From contig JAJYQP010000062.1 of the NCBI GenBank assembly GCA_021794525.1, forward strand, positions 1 to 32,824: 32,824 nt of DNA, written 5' to 3'. A program made the translations under genes and the position numbers. How positions within the stretch are numbered: position 1 is the first letter of the stretch; the number at the start of each line of letters is the position of its first letter. The DNA is from Pseudomonadota bacterium. Lineage in GTDB: Bacteria > Pseudomonadota > Alphaproteobacteria > Sphingomonadales > Sphingomonadaceae. Below are positions 1 through 8,551 of this stretch, piece after piece. The notes below the pieces were generated by a model that was given only the letters and a program-made list of their open reading frames with translations, did no database searches and was not told where the DNA came from.

Positions 1-109
1 CGAACGGGACACCGGGCAATCGGCTGGCGTAGAGCAGCGCGGCCATGTTCGTACCAGCGCCCGAGATGAAGACGGCGACCCTGGCGCGCGGCGCGTCGCT
101 GTTAGCCAT
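1..109 (-). CDS. purN: Phosphoribosylglycinamide formyltransferase, N-terminal fragment
   Basis: Only the first 36 codons lie in the window; the rest is beyond position 1. The translation contains [16 protein letters not shown], which matches the first beta strand and glycine-rich loop of PurN (family form VAVLISGxGSNLxAL). PurN transfers a formyl group from 10-formyl-tetrahydrofolate to GAR in de novo purine synthesis. The ATG at 109 lies inside the end of purM: the two genes share 8 bases (ATGGCTAA), so the purM stop is within the purN start. This indicates translational coupling in a purMN operon. The identification rests on the short N-terminus plus the purM context, which is a classical pair. 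Confidence 0.88.
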   Translation of the reverse strand, partial: MANSDAPRARVAVFISGAGTNMAALLYASRLPGVPF

Positions 110-1199
110 CGTGCCCGGCGGACCAGTCGGCGCGTGCGGACCAGGTGCCGGCAGAGCCGCGCACCGTGCAGCCCCTGGTGCCGCTTTCGATTGCGCCGAC
201 CCGCAGCACCGTCTCGCCCGCCGCCTCCAGCGCCTGCGTCATCGCGGCGACATCGCTTGTCGCGACGACCAGCACCATGCCGATCCCGCAGTTGAAGGTC
301 CGCGCCATTTCGGCGGGCTCGATGGCGCCCTGCGCCTGGAGGAAGGCCATCAGCCGCGGCTGCGCCCAGCCGTCGGCATCGACAATACCGCGCGCGCCCT
401 GCGGCAGGACGCGGGGGATGTTCTCCAGCAGGCCGCCGCCGGTGATGTGCGCCAGCGCCGCGATCCGCCCGGCGCGGATTTCGGGCAGCAGGCTCTTCAC
501 GTAGATGCGCGTCGGTTCGAGCAGGTGGTCGATCAGCAGCCGGTCGGCATCGAACAGCGCGGGCCGGTCGAGCTTCCAGCCCTTGTCGGCGGCAAGGCGG
601 CGGACCAGCGAATAGCCGTTGGAATGCACGCCCGAGCTGGCGAGGCCCAGCAGGACCATGCCCGGCGACACCCGCTCCCCCGTAAGCTGCTCGCCGCGCT
701 CGACGGCGCCGACGCAGAAGCCCGCGAGGTCGTAGTCGCCATCGGCATACATTCCCGGCATTTCGGCCGTCTCGCCGCCGATCAGCGCGCAGCCGGCCTG
801 GCGGCAACCGTCGGCAATTCCCGCGACGACACTCTCCGCCACACCCGTCTCCAGCTTGCCGGTGGCGAAGTAGTCGAGGAAGAACAACGGTTCGGCACCC
901 TGCACGATCAGGTCGTTCGCGCACATCGCAACGAGGTCGATGCCGACGGTGTCGTGCTTGCCCGCATCGATCGCGAGCTTGAGCTTGGTGCCGACCCCGT
1001 CATTGGCGGCGACCAGCAGCGGGTCGCGGAAGCCGGCCGCCCTGGGATCGAAGAATCCGCCGAAGCCGCCGATCTCCGCATCCGCACCGGGGCGCGCGGT
1101 GGCTTTCACGAGCGGGCCGATCGCCTTCACCAGCGCATTGCCCGCGGCGATGGAAACGCCGGCATCGGCGTAGGTATAGGATGAATTCTTGCCGTCCAT
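102..1199 (-). CDS. purM: Phosphoribosylformylglycinamidine cyclo-ligase (AIR synthetase)
   Basis: The 365-residue protein is a full-length PurM, which closes FGAM to AIR using ATP in purine synthesis in the cytoplasm. Visible family features are the N-terminal [15 protein letters not shown] segment, [10 protein letters not shown] (the nucleotide/substrate loop), the [10 protein letters not shown] stretch, [26 protein letters not shown] and AHITGGGL. I chose the ATG at 1199, which gives [14 protein letters not shown] and has a purine-rich AAGGCGG upstream. An in-frame extension to 1271 would add 24 residues unlike the family and would run into the divergent gene's leader. It overlaps purN by 8 bases. 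No irregularities were seen. Confidence 0.96.
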   Translation of the reverse strand: MDGKNSSYTYADAGVSIAAGNALVKAIGPLVKATARPGADAEIGGFGGFFDPRAAGFRDPLLVAANDGVGTKLKLAIDAGKHDTVGIDLVAMCANDLIVQGAEPLFFLDYFATGKLETGVAESVVAGIADGCRQAGCALIGGETAEMPGMYADGDYDLAGFCVGAVERGEQLTGERVSPGMVLLGLASSGVHSNGYSLVRRLAADKGWKLDRPALFDADRLLIDHLLEPTRIYVKSLLPEIRAGRIAALAHITGGGLLENIPRVLPQGARGIVDADGWAQPRLMAFLQAQGAIEPAEMARTFNCGIGMVLVVATSDVAAMTQALEAAGETVLRVGAIESGTRGCTVRGSAGTWSARADWSAGHDG

Positions 1200-1274
1200 T
1201 CGCCCCGCCTTACGCATTCCCGCTTGGTTTTCCAGAAGCCATTGGGCAAAAGCCCCGCCAATCTGTTGCAACCC

Positions 1275-2543
1275 ATGGCCAGTCGCGCTCTCACCCTTCC
1301 CACGCTGTCACGCAAGCGCATCATCGCCACCGCCGTCGTCGCGGTGGCGCTGCTGCTCGCCGTCGTCGCGCTGGCGCAGATCGCGGGCGACCGCGGCATC
1401 GCGCCCGTCGCCGCATCGCGCGACATCCGCGTGTCCGGGATCGAGATCGATACCAAGGGCGGTACGCCGCAGGAGGCGCGGGAGGCGGGGTGGAAGGAAG
1501 CCGCACGGCTCGCCTGGAAGAAGATCGACGGGCCGGCGCTGTCCGATTCGCAGATCTCGGCGATGGTCTCGGCGATCGTCATCGAGAGCGAGCAGCTGGG
1601 GCCGCGCCGCTACATCGCCCGGCTCGGGGTGATCTTCGACCGTGCGCGCGCCTCCGCTTACCTGGGCGGCGAGGGGCAGGTCGCGCGCTCCGCACCGCTG
1701 CTGCTGATCCCCATTACGGTGACCGCGGGCACCGAGACGGTGTTCGAGCGGCGCAATCCCTGGCAGCGCGCCTGGGCGGAGTTCCAGACCGGCACCAGCC
1801 GCATCGACTACGTCCGCCCCTCTGGCGCGAACGGCGATTCGCTGCTCATCACGGCGGGGCAGGCAGGGCGCCGCAGCCGGTTGTGGTGGCGCAACGTGCT
1901 CGACCAGTTCGGTGCCTCCGACGTGTTGATGGCGATCGCGCGGCTCGATTACGCCTATCCCGGAGGGCCGGTCACCGGGCGCTTCACCGCGCGTTACGGC
2001 CCCGACAACACGTGGCTCGCCGAATTCACCCTGCGCGCCGCCAGTCCCGAACAGCTTCCGGCCATGTTGGCGCAGGCGGTCGAGCGCTTCGATGCGATCT
2101 ACGCCCAGGCGCTCGACGCCGGGCGGCTGCGGCCCGACCCGACGCTCAACCTGGAAAACCCCGCCCTCCCGGCCGAGGTCGCCGCGCTGATCGAGCAGGG
2201 CAAGGTCATCGCCGCGCGCGAGGAAGCCGCCCGCGCCACCGCCGCTGGCGAGGCCGTGCCGGGCGAGGGCCAGACTTCGCCCGCTGCCGCTGCGACACCG
2301 GCCACCGTCACCACCATCACAGTCCAGTTCGCGACGCCCGATCCAGCCTCGGTCGATGCCACGCTCGGCGGGGTTCGCGGGGCGGCAGGCGTGCGCGGAG
2401 CGGCGACGAGCAGCCTTGCGCTCGGCGGCACCTCGGTAATGCGCGTGACCTTCGCGGGCACCGCAGCAGAACTGGCCGCGGCCCTGCGGGCGCGCGGCTT
2501 CACCGTGCGCGAGGCGGGCGCGGGCCTCTCGATCAGCCGCTGA
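1275..2543 (+). CDS. Membrane-anchored periplasmic protein of unknown function (DUF2066-like)
   Basis: The product has 422 residues from the ATG at 1275. It starts with a basic stretch and one hydrophobic helix (about residues 15-35), so it is probably anchored in the inner membrane and faces the periplasm. The next ~130 residues ([18 protein letters not shown], then [18 protein letters not shown]) resemble DUF2066 proteins. An alanine/proline-rich linker follows. The last ~75 residues alternate strands and helices in a ferredoxin-like pattern similar to heavy-metal-associated domains, but without a CxxC metal site. It is divergent from purM and lies 24 bp upstream of hdaA. The function is unknown. 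A TTG at 1224 is an alternative start but would give an odd N-terminal extension. The family assignment is from memory and tentative. Confidence 0.8.
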   Translation: MASRALTLPTLSRKRIIATAVVAVALLLAVVALAQIAGDRGIAPVAASRDIRVSGIEIDTKGGTPQEAREAGWKEAARLAWKKIDGPALSDSQISAMVSAIVIESEQLGPRRYIARLGVIFDRARASAYLGGEGQVARSAPLLLIPITVTAGTETVFERRNPWQRAWAEFQTGTSRIDYVRPSGANGDSLLITAGQAGRRSRLWWRNVLDQFGASDVLMAIARLDYAYPGGPVTGRFTARYGPDNTWLAEFTLRAASPEQLPAMLAQAVERFDAIYAQALDAGRLRPDPTLNLENPALPAEVAALIEQGKVIAAREEAARATAAGEAVPGEGQTSPAAAATPATVTTITVQFATPDPASVDATLGGVRGAAGVRGAATSSLALGGTSVMRVTFAGTAAELAAALRARGFTVREAGAGLSISR

Positions 2544-2567
2544 GCGGCGCGTGAGCCGGACAGGGCC

Positions 2568-3176
2568 ATGAGCCAGATCGCTCTCCCCCTCGACGTTCGC
2601 GGCGGTTCCCCCGCCGCCCGCATCGTGGTGGGTGCGAGCAATGCCGCGGCGGTCGAGGCTCTTGCCGCACCCGAGCGCTGGCCATTTCACACCGCCGTGC
2701 TGGTGGGCCCCGTGCGGTCCGGCAAGTCGCTGTTGGGGGGCTGGTTCGCGGCGCAAGGGTCCGGGACGGTGCTCGACGATGCCGACCGTCTGCCTGAAAC
2801 TGACACCTTCCACGCCTGGAACCGCACGCAGGAGACCGGCACGCCGCTGCTGCTGACCGCGCGGCAGGGCTGGCAGGTCGCGCTCCCCGATCTCGCCTCG
2901 CGCCTCGGCGGGTCGCTCCAGCTCGCGATCCAGCCGCCCGACGACGAGATGGTCGCGGACCTCCTCGCCGCCCATGCCGAGCAGCGCCGGATCGCGCTGG
3001 GGGAGGGGGCAGCCGGCTACCTCGTGCCCCGGATCGAGCGCAGCCATGCCGCGATCGAGGCGGTGGTGGACGCGATCGACCGCATATCCCTTGAACGGCA
3101 GGCGCCCGCCACCATGTCGGTGTGGAGGGATGCGCTGGATGCGGTGCAGGGTCCTGAACAGGGGCGCTTGCTTTGA
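2568..3176 (+). CDS. hdaA: DnaA-related replication regulator HdaA
   Basis: This 202-residue protein is a short AAA+ member related to DnaA. In alphaproteobacteria HdaA, bound to the sliding clamp, stimulates hydrolysis of DnaA-ATP and so prevents re-initiation of replication. The N-terminus carries QIALPL (residues 3-8), a good match to the clamp-binding hexapeptide. Walker A is GPVRSGKS (residues 47-54) and Walker B is VLDDAD (68-73). The C-terminal part resembles the DnaA lid, and there is no DnaA DNA-binding domain, as expected for Hda. It starts with ATG 24 bp after the preceding gene, so the two are probably co-transcribed. Confidence 0.9.
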   Translation: MSQIALPLDVRGGSPAARIVVGASNAAAVEALAAPERWPFHTAVLVGPVRSGKSLLGGWFAAQGSGTVLDDADRLPETDTFHAWNRTQETGTPLLLTARQGWQVALPDLASRLGGSLQLAIQPPDDEMVADLLAAHAEQRRIALGEGAAGYLVPRIERSHAAIEAVVDAIDRISLERQAPATMSVWRDALDAVQGPEQGRLL

Positions 3177-3206
3177 GGCGGCGTTAGTGGGAGTCTCGGG
3201 CGCGTG

Positions 3207-3914
3207 ATGTTCGGCAAACTGACCAGCTATCTCGACAGCATCCGCGCGCGCGACCCCGCGCCGCGCTCTCGCTGGGAGATCCTCACCTATCCGGGCGTCT
3301 GGGCGCTCGCCTTTCACCGCGTGGCGCACTGGCTGTTCGAGGCGGAGCTGTTTCTGCTCGCGCGGATGGTCAACCACACCGCGCGCTTCCTGACCGCGAT
3401 CGACATTCATCCCGGCGCCAGGATCGGGCGCAATTTATTCATCGACCATGGCTTCACCGTCATCGGCGAGACCGCGCAGATCGGCCACAACGTCACGATC
3501 TACCAATGCGTGACGCTGGGCGGCACCAATCCGACCAATGGCGTGGGCGGCAAGCGCCACCCGACCATCCGCGACAATGTCATCATCGGCTCGGGCGCCC
3601 AGGTGATCGGTCCGATCACCGTGGGGGAGCGGGCGCGGATCGGCGCCAATGCCGTCGTCACCGACGACGTGCCCGACGGGGCGACCATGATCGGCCTCAA
3701 GGCGCGCAGCACGCTGATGCCGGTCAGCGAGTATATGCGCGAATTCATGCCCTATGGCACACCCTGCAACGAGCCCTGCGAGCCCGACATGGGCCGGGTC
3801 GAGGCGCTTGAGCAGCAGCTGACCGAGATGCGCGCCGAGATCGCCGCGCTGCGCGAGGCGGCGGCGGGGGTTTCGATCGTGGCCGAACACAGCCGCAGCG
3901 GGACCGATAATTGA
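3207..3914 (+). CDS. cysE: Serine O-acetyltransferase (EpsC/CysE-type)
   Basis: The 235-residue protein has an N-terminal helical part (residues 1-60) followed by left-handed beta-helix hexapeptide repeats. The pattern DIHPGARIG, LFIDHGFTVIGETAQIG, VTIYQCVTLGGT and GGKRHP is diagnostic for serine acetyltransferase, which makes O-acetylserine from serine and acetyl-CoA as the first step of cysteine synthesis. The tail (MGRVEALEQQLTEMRAEI) is predicted to form a coiled coil, probably for oligomerisation. The sequence reads GTGATG at 3204; I use the ATG at 3207, but the GTG would add only one residue. The stop overlaps the start of the next gene. No cysteine synthase gene is nearby. Confidence 0.93.
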   Translation: MFGKLTSYLDSIRARDPAPRSRWEILTYPGVWALAFHRVAHWLFEAELFLLARMVNHTARFLTAIDIHPGARIGRNLFIDHGFTVIGETAQIGHNVTIYQCVTLGGTNPTNGVGGKRHPTIRDNVIIGSGAQVIGPITVGERARIGANAVVTDDVPDGATMIGLKARSTLMPVSEYMREFMPYGTPCNEPCEPDMGRVEALEQQLTEMRAEIAALREAAAGVSIVAEHSRSGTDN

Positions 3915-4297
3915 GCGCATCCGGCAGTAGTGCCGGCGGAATGGGCGGCGGATCGGTCGTACCCTTTCCCGGGGTCTTCCCTTCCGCGGTGCCTGGCCAG
4001 GTCGGCTTCACGCGCGAGGAGCTGACCCGCATCCTCGACCTCTACGGCCGCATGGTCGCCGCGGGGGAGTGGCGCGACTACGCGATGGACTTCACCCGCG
4101 ATTATGCCGCCTTCGCCGCCTTCCGCCGCGCCGCCGAGCGCCCGCAGGCACGGGTCGAGAAGCGCCCCGCGCTACGCGGCAAGCAGGGGATGTGGACGCT
4201 GTTCGGCGAACACGGCCAGGTGCTGAAGCGCGGCCACGAACTTCCCGGCGTCCTCGCCCCGATGGAGCGCCGGCTGGTGAAGGCGGTCGAGGACTGA
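3911..4297 (+). CDS. DUF2794 domain protein
   Basis: A small protein whose core VGFTREELTRILDLYGRMVAAGEWRDYAMDF is typical of DUF2794, a family largely restricted to alphaproteobacteria. The conserved C-terminal part follows: RVEKRPALRGKQG, LKRGHELPGVL. Its biochemical role is not known to me. The start shown is the TTG at 3911, overlapping the cysE stop by four bases (TTGA). The ATG at 3941 would give a version ten residues shorter that still contains the whole domain, so the start is uncertain. It ends 19 bp from the convergent dehydrogenase gene, with no clear terminator between them. Confidence 0.85.
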   Translation: MSASGSSAGGMGGGSVVPFPGVFPSAVPGQVGFTREELTRILDLYGRMVAAGEWRDYAMDFTRDYAAFAAFRRAAERPQARVEKRPALRGKQGMWTLFGEHGQVLKRGHELPGVLAPMERRLVKAVED

Positions 4298-4316
4298 CCC
4301 CGACCGCCTGAACGGA

Positions 4317-5252
4317 TCAGCCCCGCGCGCTGGAAGGGGCGGCGTCGGCGCCGAGCACCTTCTGCATCGCGGTCAGAATATTGCCGCTCTGCTCGCTGCC
4401 CGATTGCGGGGCCTTGAGGTTGGTGAAGGCCGAGATGTCGTCCCAGCGCGCGGCGAAGCCTTCGACCGAACGCTCGGCCTCGGGCAGCCAGACGGCATCG
4501 TTCATCACCGTCCAGGCCGAGTGATAGCCGCCCGCGCCCGCGCCGACGATGGCGTTGGTCGGCGCATCCTCGCTGACGAGGAAAAGCGCGGCGGGAACCA
4601 CGTTGACGGGGTCGAACAGCTTGAACGCCTGCTCCGGGAAAAGATCCTCGGTCATGCGCGTGCCGGCGACTGGCGAGAGCGTGTTGCAACGCACGTTGTA
4701 CTTCGCGCCTTCCAGCGCCAGCGTCTTGGTGAGGCCGGCAAGCCCGAGCTTGGCCGCGCCGTAGTTCGCCTGGCCGAAATTGCCGAACAGCCCGGTGGAG
4801 GAGGCAGTCATCAGGATGCGGCCATAGGCCTGCTCGCGCATCGTCTCCCACACCGCCTTGGTGGCGAAGGCGCTACCGGTTAGGTGGACCTTGAGGACGA
4901 ACTCGAAGTCCTCGGGGCTCATCTTGGCGAAGGTCTTGTCGCGCAGCACGCCCGCGTTGTTGATCAGGATGTGGACACCGCCCCACTTTTCCTTGGCCTG
5001 CGCGACCATGGCTTCCATCTGCTCGAACTCGGTGACCGAATGGCCGTTCGACATGGCAGTGCCGCCCGCGGCCTCGATCTCCTCGACCACCTTGAGCGCG
5101 GCGTCCGAATGGCCGGTTCCGTCGCGCGCGCCGCCGAGGTCGTTGACCACGACCTTCGCGCCGCGGCGACCGAGCTCGAGCGCGTATTCGCGGCCCAGCC
5201 CGCCGCCCGCGCCGGTGACGATGGCGACCTTGTCCTTGAAGTCGATGGTCAT
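4317..5252 (-). CDS. Short-chain dehydrogenase (MFE-2-like 3-hydroxyacyl-CoA dehydrogenase type)
   Basis: The 311-residue protein is a classical Rossmann-fold SDR. The cofactor loop is TGAGGGLG (residues 13-20), the NNAG motif is at 98-101, and the catalytic Ser151/152, Tyr164 and Lys168 are present in [18 protein letters not shown]. The sequences VVVNDLGG and [14 protein letters not shown], and a C-terminal extension beyond the usual ~250 residues, resemble the (3R)-hydroxyacyl-CoA dehydrogenase part of multifunctional enzyme type 2, so a fatty acyl-CoA substrate is likely but inferred. The ATG at 5252 has a GGAG upstream at suitable spacing. It is a single transcription unit between convergent DUF2794 and the gph remnant. 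Confidence 0.9.
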   Translation of the reverse strand: MTIDFKDKVAIVTGAGGGLGREYALELGRRGAKVVVNDLGGARDGTGHSDAALKVVEEIEAAGGTAMSNGHSVTEFEQMEAMVAQAKEKWGGVHILINNAGVLRDKTFAKMSPEDFEFVLKVHLTGSAFATKAVWETMREQAYGRILMTASSTGLFGNFGQANYGAAKLGLAGLTKTLALEGAKYNVRCNTLSPVAGTRMTEDLFPEQAFKLFDPVNVVPAALFLVSEDAPTNAIVGAGAGGYHSAWTVMNDAVWLPEAERSVEGFAARWDDISAFTNLKAPQSGSEQSGNILTAMQKVLGADAAPSSARG

Positions 5253-5366
5253 GGATTCTGCTCCGTGAAAAGGTTTACGTGAAGGTCAACTTGGGCCGGG
5301 GGTTGGCACTATCGCAGGCGCGATGCAACCGGCCTGCAAAATCACTGCAATGCCGTAGCGGCGATC

Positions 5367-5963
5367 TTAGCAGCTTTCGAGCAATGGCACGAGGTCCGCG
5401 AGCGAATCGATGACCGCGTCACCGCCCAGATCGGGCGGCGGCTTGTCGCAATAGCGATAACCCGCGACCACCACCGGCGCGCCGGCCGCGCGCGCCGCCA
5501 TGGCGTCGTAGGAGCTGTCGGCGACACCTCGCCGAGCGTGTCGCCGCCGATCACCGTCCTGAAGCAGTCGATGAGCTGGAGGCGGATCAGAATGTCGCAC
5601 GCGAAGCTTTCGAACTTGTTGGTGACCAATGCCAGCGCCACCCCCGGTCATGCAGCTCGGCCAGCACATCGGCGGAGTGCGGAAACGGCGCGGTATGGAC
5701 CGTGCAATGCTTACCGTAACAGGCCAGCATCTGCTTGTAGAGCTTGCGGAAATCTTCATTGGCCAGGTCGCCCTGTTCGTCGATGGCCTTGGCGAACATC
5801 GCCTTCGCGCCGCCTCCGATCAGGTGCTTGGCATCGTCGATCGGCACCGGCATGAAGCCGTGGAGGGCAAGCGCGCGATTGACCGCTTCCGCCAGTCGCG
5901 GTGCGTATCGAGCAGCGTCCCGTCGAGATCGAATGCCACGGGATCGAAAGTGAAATCCCCCAT
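5367..5963 (-). pseudogene. gph: Disrupted phosphoglycolate phosphatase-like HAD hydrolase
   Basis: Three reading frames together recover one HAD phosphatase. From the ATG at 5963 the frame gives VAFDLDGTLLDTHRD, the HAD motif I with both aspartates. One base is missing between 5895 and 5894, after which AEAVNRALALHGF continues in another frame. A second base is missing in the C run at 5641-5645, after which ALALVTNKFES (motif II) returns in a third frame. A third break at about 5520-5527 joins VIGGDTLGE directly to DSSYDAMAARAAG; relatives have roughly 30 residues here, including the KPxP lysine motif, so there is also a larger deletion. The gene stands next to glmU. It is not expressible as an intact enzyme as it reads. 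Sequencing error could explain the single-base gaps but hardly the larger loss. Confidence 0.85.
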
Positions 5964-6025
5964 GGTAGGGGCCAATGCGGGATGCCGCTTCAATCCGCGA
6001 GCGAACGGTGGCAAGGGGGCGCGCC

Positions 6026-7393
6026 ATGACTTCGCATTCGACCAAATTCGCCGCTGTCGTCCTCGCCGCGGGCAAGGGCACGCGCATGAAGAGCGACTTT
6101 CACAAGGTGCTCCACCCGATCGCGGGACGCGCGATGCTCGATCACCTGCTGGCAAGCGTCGGCGAGCTGGGACCGGCGAGAACGGTGCTGGTTGTCGGCC
6201 ACGGGCGCGAGCAGCTGGAAAAGGCCGTCGCTGGCCGGGCGCAGACCGTGTTGCAGGAACCGCAGCTCGGCACCGGCCACGCGGTCCAGCAGGCGCAGCG
6301 CACGCTGGCGGGTTTCGAGGGTGACGTGCTGGTGCTCTACGGCGACGTGCCCTTCGTGCGCGCGCGGACCCTGCGGGCGATGCTGCAGCGCCTTCACGCG
6401 CCCGACGCACCGGCCGTGGTCGTGCTCGGGTTCGAGCCGGAGGACGCTGGCCACTACGGACGGGTCATCGCGGACGAGGCGGGCCGGATCGTCAAGATGG
6501 TCGAGTTCAAGGACGCGAGCGAGGAGGAGCGCGCCTGCCGGCTGTGCAATTCCGGGCTGATGGCGGTGCGGGCGGCGGACCTGTTCGACCTGCTCTCCCG
6601 GGTTGGCAATGCAAACGCCCAGGGCGAATACTACCTCGTCGACATCGTCAATGTCGCAAGGGACGAGGGCAGGGCGAGCGCCGTGGTGGTGACAGACCGG
6701 CCCGACGAGGTCACCGGGATAAACTCGCGCGCCGAGCTCGCCGCGGCCGAGGCGCAGTGGCAACAGTTCCGGCGTGAGGAGGCGATGGCCGAAGGCGCCT
6801 CGCTCCGCGCGCCCGAGACGGTGTTCTTCAGCTACGACACGAAGCTCGGACGCGACGTGACGATCGAGCCGAACGTGGTCTTCGGCCCCGGCGTCACGGT
6901 GCATGACGGTGTGCGTATCAAGGCTTTCAGCCATCTCGAAGGCTGCGAGCTTCATCCCGGCGCCGAAGTCGGCCCCTTCGCGCGGCTACGCCCCGGCGCG
7001 GTTCTGGAGAAGAACGCCTTCGTCGGCAATTTTGTCGAAGTGAAGAACGCCGTGCTGCACGAAGGCGCCAAGGCCAGCCACCTTACCTATCTCGGCGATG
7101 CCGAAATCGGTGCGAAGGCCAATATCGGGGCGGGCACGATCACCTGCAATTACGACGGCTATTTCAAATATCGCACCGTGATCGGCGAGCGCGCCTTCGT
7201 CGGATCGAACAGCGCGCTGGTGGCCCCCGTCACCATCGGGGCCGATGCGATCGTGGCCGCCGGCAGCACCGTCAGCCGCGACGTCGCGCCGGGCGAGCTG
7301 CGGATGGTCCGGGCCGAGCAGATGGTGAAGCCCGGCTGGGCCGACCGCTTTCACGACGCGATGAAAAAGAAAAAGGCGGAGAAGGCGGGCTGA
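6026..7393 (+). CDS. glmU: Bifunctional N-acetylglucosamine-1-phosphate uridyltransferase / glucosamine-1-phosphate acetyltransferase
   Basis: The 455-residue protein has both GlmU domains. The N-terminal pyrophosphorylase carries LAAGKGTRMKSDFHKVLHPI and LYGDVPF. After a linker helix the C-terminal part is a left-handed beta helix, with conserved acetyltransferase elements NFVEVKNA, ASHLTYLGDAEIG, GAGTITCNYDGYFKYRT and FVGSNSALVAPV. It makes UDP-GlcNAc for peptidoglycan and lipopolysaccharide. I chose the ATG at 6026 (MTSHSTKFAAVVLAAG) because AAGGGGG lies seven bases upstream; an ATG at 5975 would add 17 residues not seen in the family. The divergent gph remnant lies just upstream, a common sphingomonad arrangement as I recall. 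Confidence 0.96.
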   Translation: MTSHSTKFAAVVLAAGKGTRMKSDFHKVLHPIAGRAMLDHLLASVGELGPARTVLVVGHGREQLEKAVAGRAQTVLQEPQLGTGHAVQQAQRTLAGFEGDVLVLYGDVPFVRARTLRAMLQRLHAPDAPAVVVLGFEPEDAGHYGRVIADEAGRIVKMVEFKDASEEERACRLCNSGLMAVRAADLFDLLSRVGNANAQGEYYLVDIVNVARDEGRASAVVVTDRPDEVTGINSRAELAAAEAQWQQFRREEAMAEGASLRAPETVFFSYDTKLGRDVTIEPNVVFGPGVTVHDGVRIKAFSHLEGCELHPGAEVGPFARLRPGAVLEKNAFVGNFVEVKNAVLHEGAKASHLTYLGDAEIGAKANIGAGTITCNYDGYFKYRTVIGERAFVGSNSALVAPVTIGADAIVAAGSTVSRDVAPGELRMVRAEQMVKPGWADRFHDAMKKKKAEKAG

Positions 7394-7460
7394 GCCGATC
7401 GGTCGAACGGGCCGCCTGGTTCGGCGCGGGAGGCCGGGTGGCGTGAACCGCATCGTGAAG

Positions 7461-7528
7461 AATTCAACATGGCGCGTTGTCGAATTGCAACTGCGATTCG
7501 ATATGGCGTGTTGTCGAATTGCAACTGC
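7461..7528 (+). repeat. 34-bp tandem direct repeat, two copies
   Basis: Positions 7461-7494 and 7495-7528 are adjacent copies of one 34-base unit. The last 26 bases of each unit differ at one position, the first 8 at three. All four differences are transitions. Each unit contains GTTG-N8-CAAC, a short inverted repeat. The copies sit about 150 bp upstream of the PEP-CTERM gene. Confidence 0.9.
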
Positions 7529-7643
7529 CAGGGCGCCGAGGTCAAGAAAACGGTGGGTTTGTTACGCCGTTTGCCAGAGGCGCTTGTTAATCCCTCAACA
7601 AATCGCGTTGCACGGTGGAACAAACCATTTTCAGTAGTGTTAT

Positions 7644-7667
7644 CCCCTTAACAATTTGCTAAGGGGG
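7644..7667 (+). promoter_or_regulatory. Hairpin masking the ribosome-binding site of the PEP-CTERM gene
   Basis: CCCCTTA (7644-7650) pairs perfectly with TAAGGGG (7660-7666) around a nine-base loop. The right arm is the Shine-Dalgarno sequence AAGGGGG, which lies eight bases before the ATG at 7676. No T-run follows, so this is not an ordinary terminator. As mRNA, the stem would hide the ribosome-binding site, so translation may need melting or another factor. Confidence 0.6.
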
Positions 7668-7675
7668 CAGGCGAC

Positions 7676-8551
7676 ATGGTCCCGCAGAACGCAGCAGCGG
7701 GTCGCAGCAGGATTGTGAGGGCCACCGGGGGCGTGAGCGCGGTGGTGATTATCGCTTCCCTGGTACTGGCGACCGAAGTTCCATCGGTGTTTTACCCCAC
7801 CGGCAATGGCGGAGCCGCGCTCGCCGAACTGGTGGCGCGGTCGCCCGGCGCTCGCGTGGGCGGTCTGGCGCTGAAAGCGAAGGGTAAGGCCCGCCTGGCC
7901 ACCTCGTCCGGCACCGGGCCTGCGGGCGGTCCTGCCGGCAAGGGCGCGGGTGGGCCCGGTGACACGATCGCCAATGTGCTGGGCGCGGCCCCCGCCGAAG
8001 GTCCGGCTACCACCGCCGCGGCCGGTACCGGCGCGTTCCCTGCCGATCTCGTGACACCTCCCGTTCCGACCGGGCCGAGTATGGCCTCGTCTGCACCTTC
8101 GTCGCCGGGTACGCCGAGCATCTTCACGCCGGTTCCGTTCCCCCCGGGTGGTGGTGCGCCTGTCATCATTCCTGGCAGCACCGGCGGCGGTGGCGGTGGC
8201 GGAGCAGCGCCGACCCCGACGCCGAGCCCATCCCCGACACCCACTCCGACACCCACTCCGACGCCTACGCCGCCGGTGCCTACACCAACTCCGACGCCGA
8301 CGCCCACTCCACCGGGGCCGACGCCTACGCCGACTCCGCCGGTTCCGACTCCGACCCCGACCCCGACTGCGCCGGTTCCGACCCCGACGCCGACCCCGCC
8401 GGTGCCGACACCTACGCCGACGCCGCCATTGCCGACGCCGACACCCACGCCTCCCGGCGTGCCGGAACCGGGCACCTGGCTGCTGCTGATCGCGGGATTC
8501 GGCATGATCGGTCATGCCATGCGCCGGAAGACGCGTGTCGGATACGCCTGA
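7676..8551 (+). CDS. Proline/threonine-rich PEP-CTERM sorting-signal protein
   Basis: The 291-residue protein starts with a basic region and one hydrophobic segment (about residues 17-33), a signal or anchor. A glycine/alanine/proline-rich stretch follows, then seven consecutive glycines, then about 80 residues of PTPTPTP repeats broken by PPVP, PPGP and APVP. The last 30 residues hold VPEPGTW (262-268), a short hydrophobic helix and basic RRK, the three-part PEP-CTERM signal recognised by exosortase/rhombosortase-type systems. The repeats should form a stiff extended stalk able to cross the cell wall. No globular domain is visible. The gene overlaps the L,D-transpeptidase gene. The sorting enzyme is not in the window. 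Confidence 0.85.
   Translation: MVPQNAAAGRSRIVRATGGVSAVVIIASLVLATEVPSVFYPTGNGGAALAELVARSPGARVGGLALKAKGKARLATSSGTGPAGGPAGKGAGGPGDTIANVLGAAPAEGPATTAAAGTGAFPADLVTPPVPTGPSMASSAPSSPGTPSIFTPVPFPPGGGAPVIIPGSTGGGGGGGAAPTPTPSPSPTPTPTPTPTPTPPVPTPTPTPTPTPPGPTPTPTPPVPTPTPTPTAPVPTPTPTPPVPTPTPTPPLPTPTPTPPGVPEPGTWLLLIAGFGMIGHAMRRKTRVGYA

Larger units (their letters stand above)
7394..7675. other. Intergenic region between glmU and the PEP-CTERM gene
   Basis: This 282-bp gap is visibly richer in A and T than its neighbours. It holds a 34-bp tandem repeat (7461-7528), an inverted repeat TTGTT-N8-AACAA at 7584-7601 that could be an operator, and a hairpin that covers the ribosome-binding site of the next gene (7644-7666). 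Short open frames here have no recognisable product and no good ribosome-binding site. I saw no convincing terminator for glmU. A TTGCAC at 7608 could be a -35 element, but no good -10 follows at the right spacing. Confidence 0.6.

Noticed and set aside
7469..7494. Possible sigma-54 promoter upstream of the PEP-CTERM gene
   Set aside because: GG and GC elements are present, but 14 bases lie between them instead of 10, so the spacing is wrong.
8206..8460. Short CG-rich tandem repeats that look like a satellite or CRISPR-like array
   Set aside because: They encode the Pro-Thr repeats of the PEP-CTERM protein in one continuous frame and have no unique spacers.
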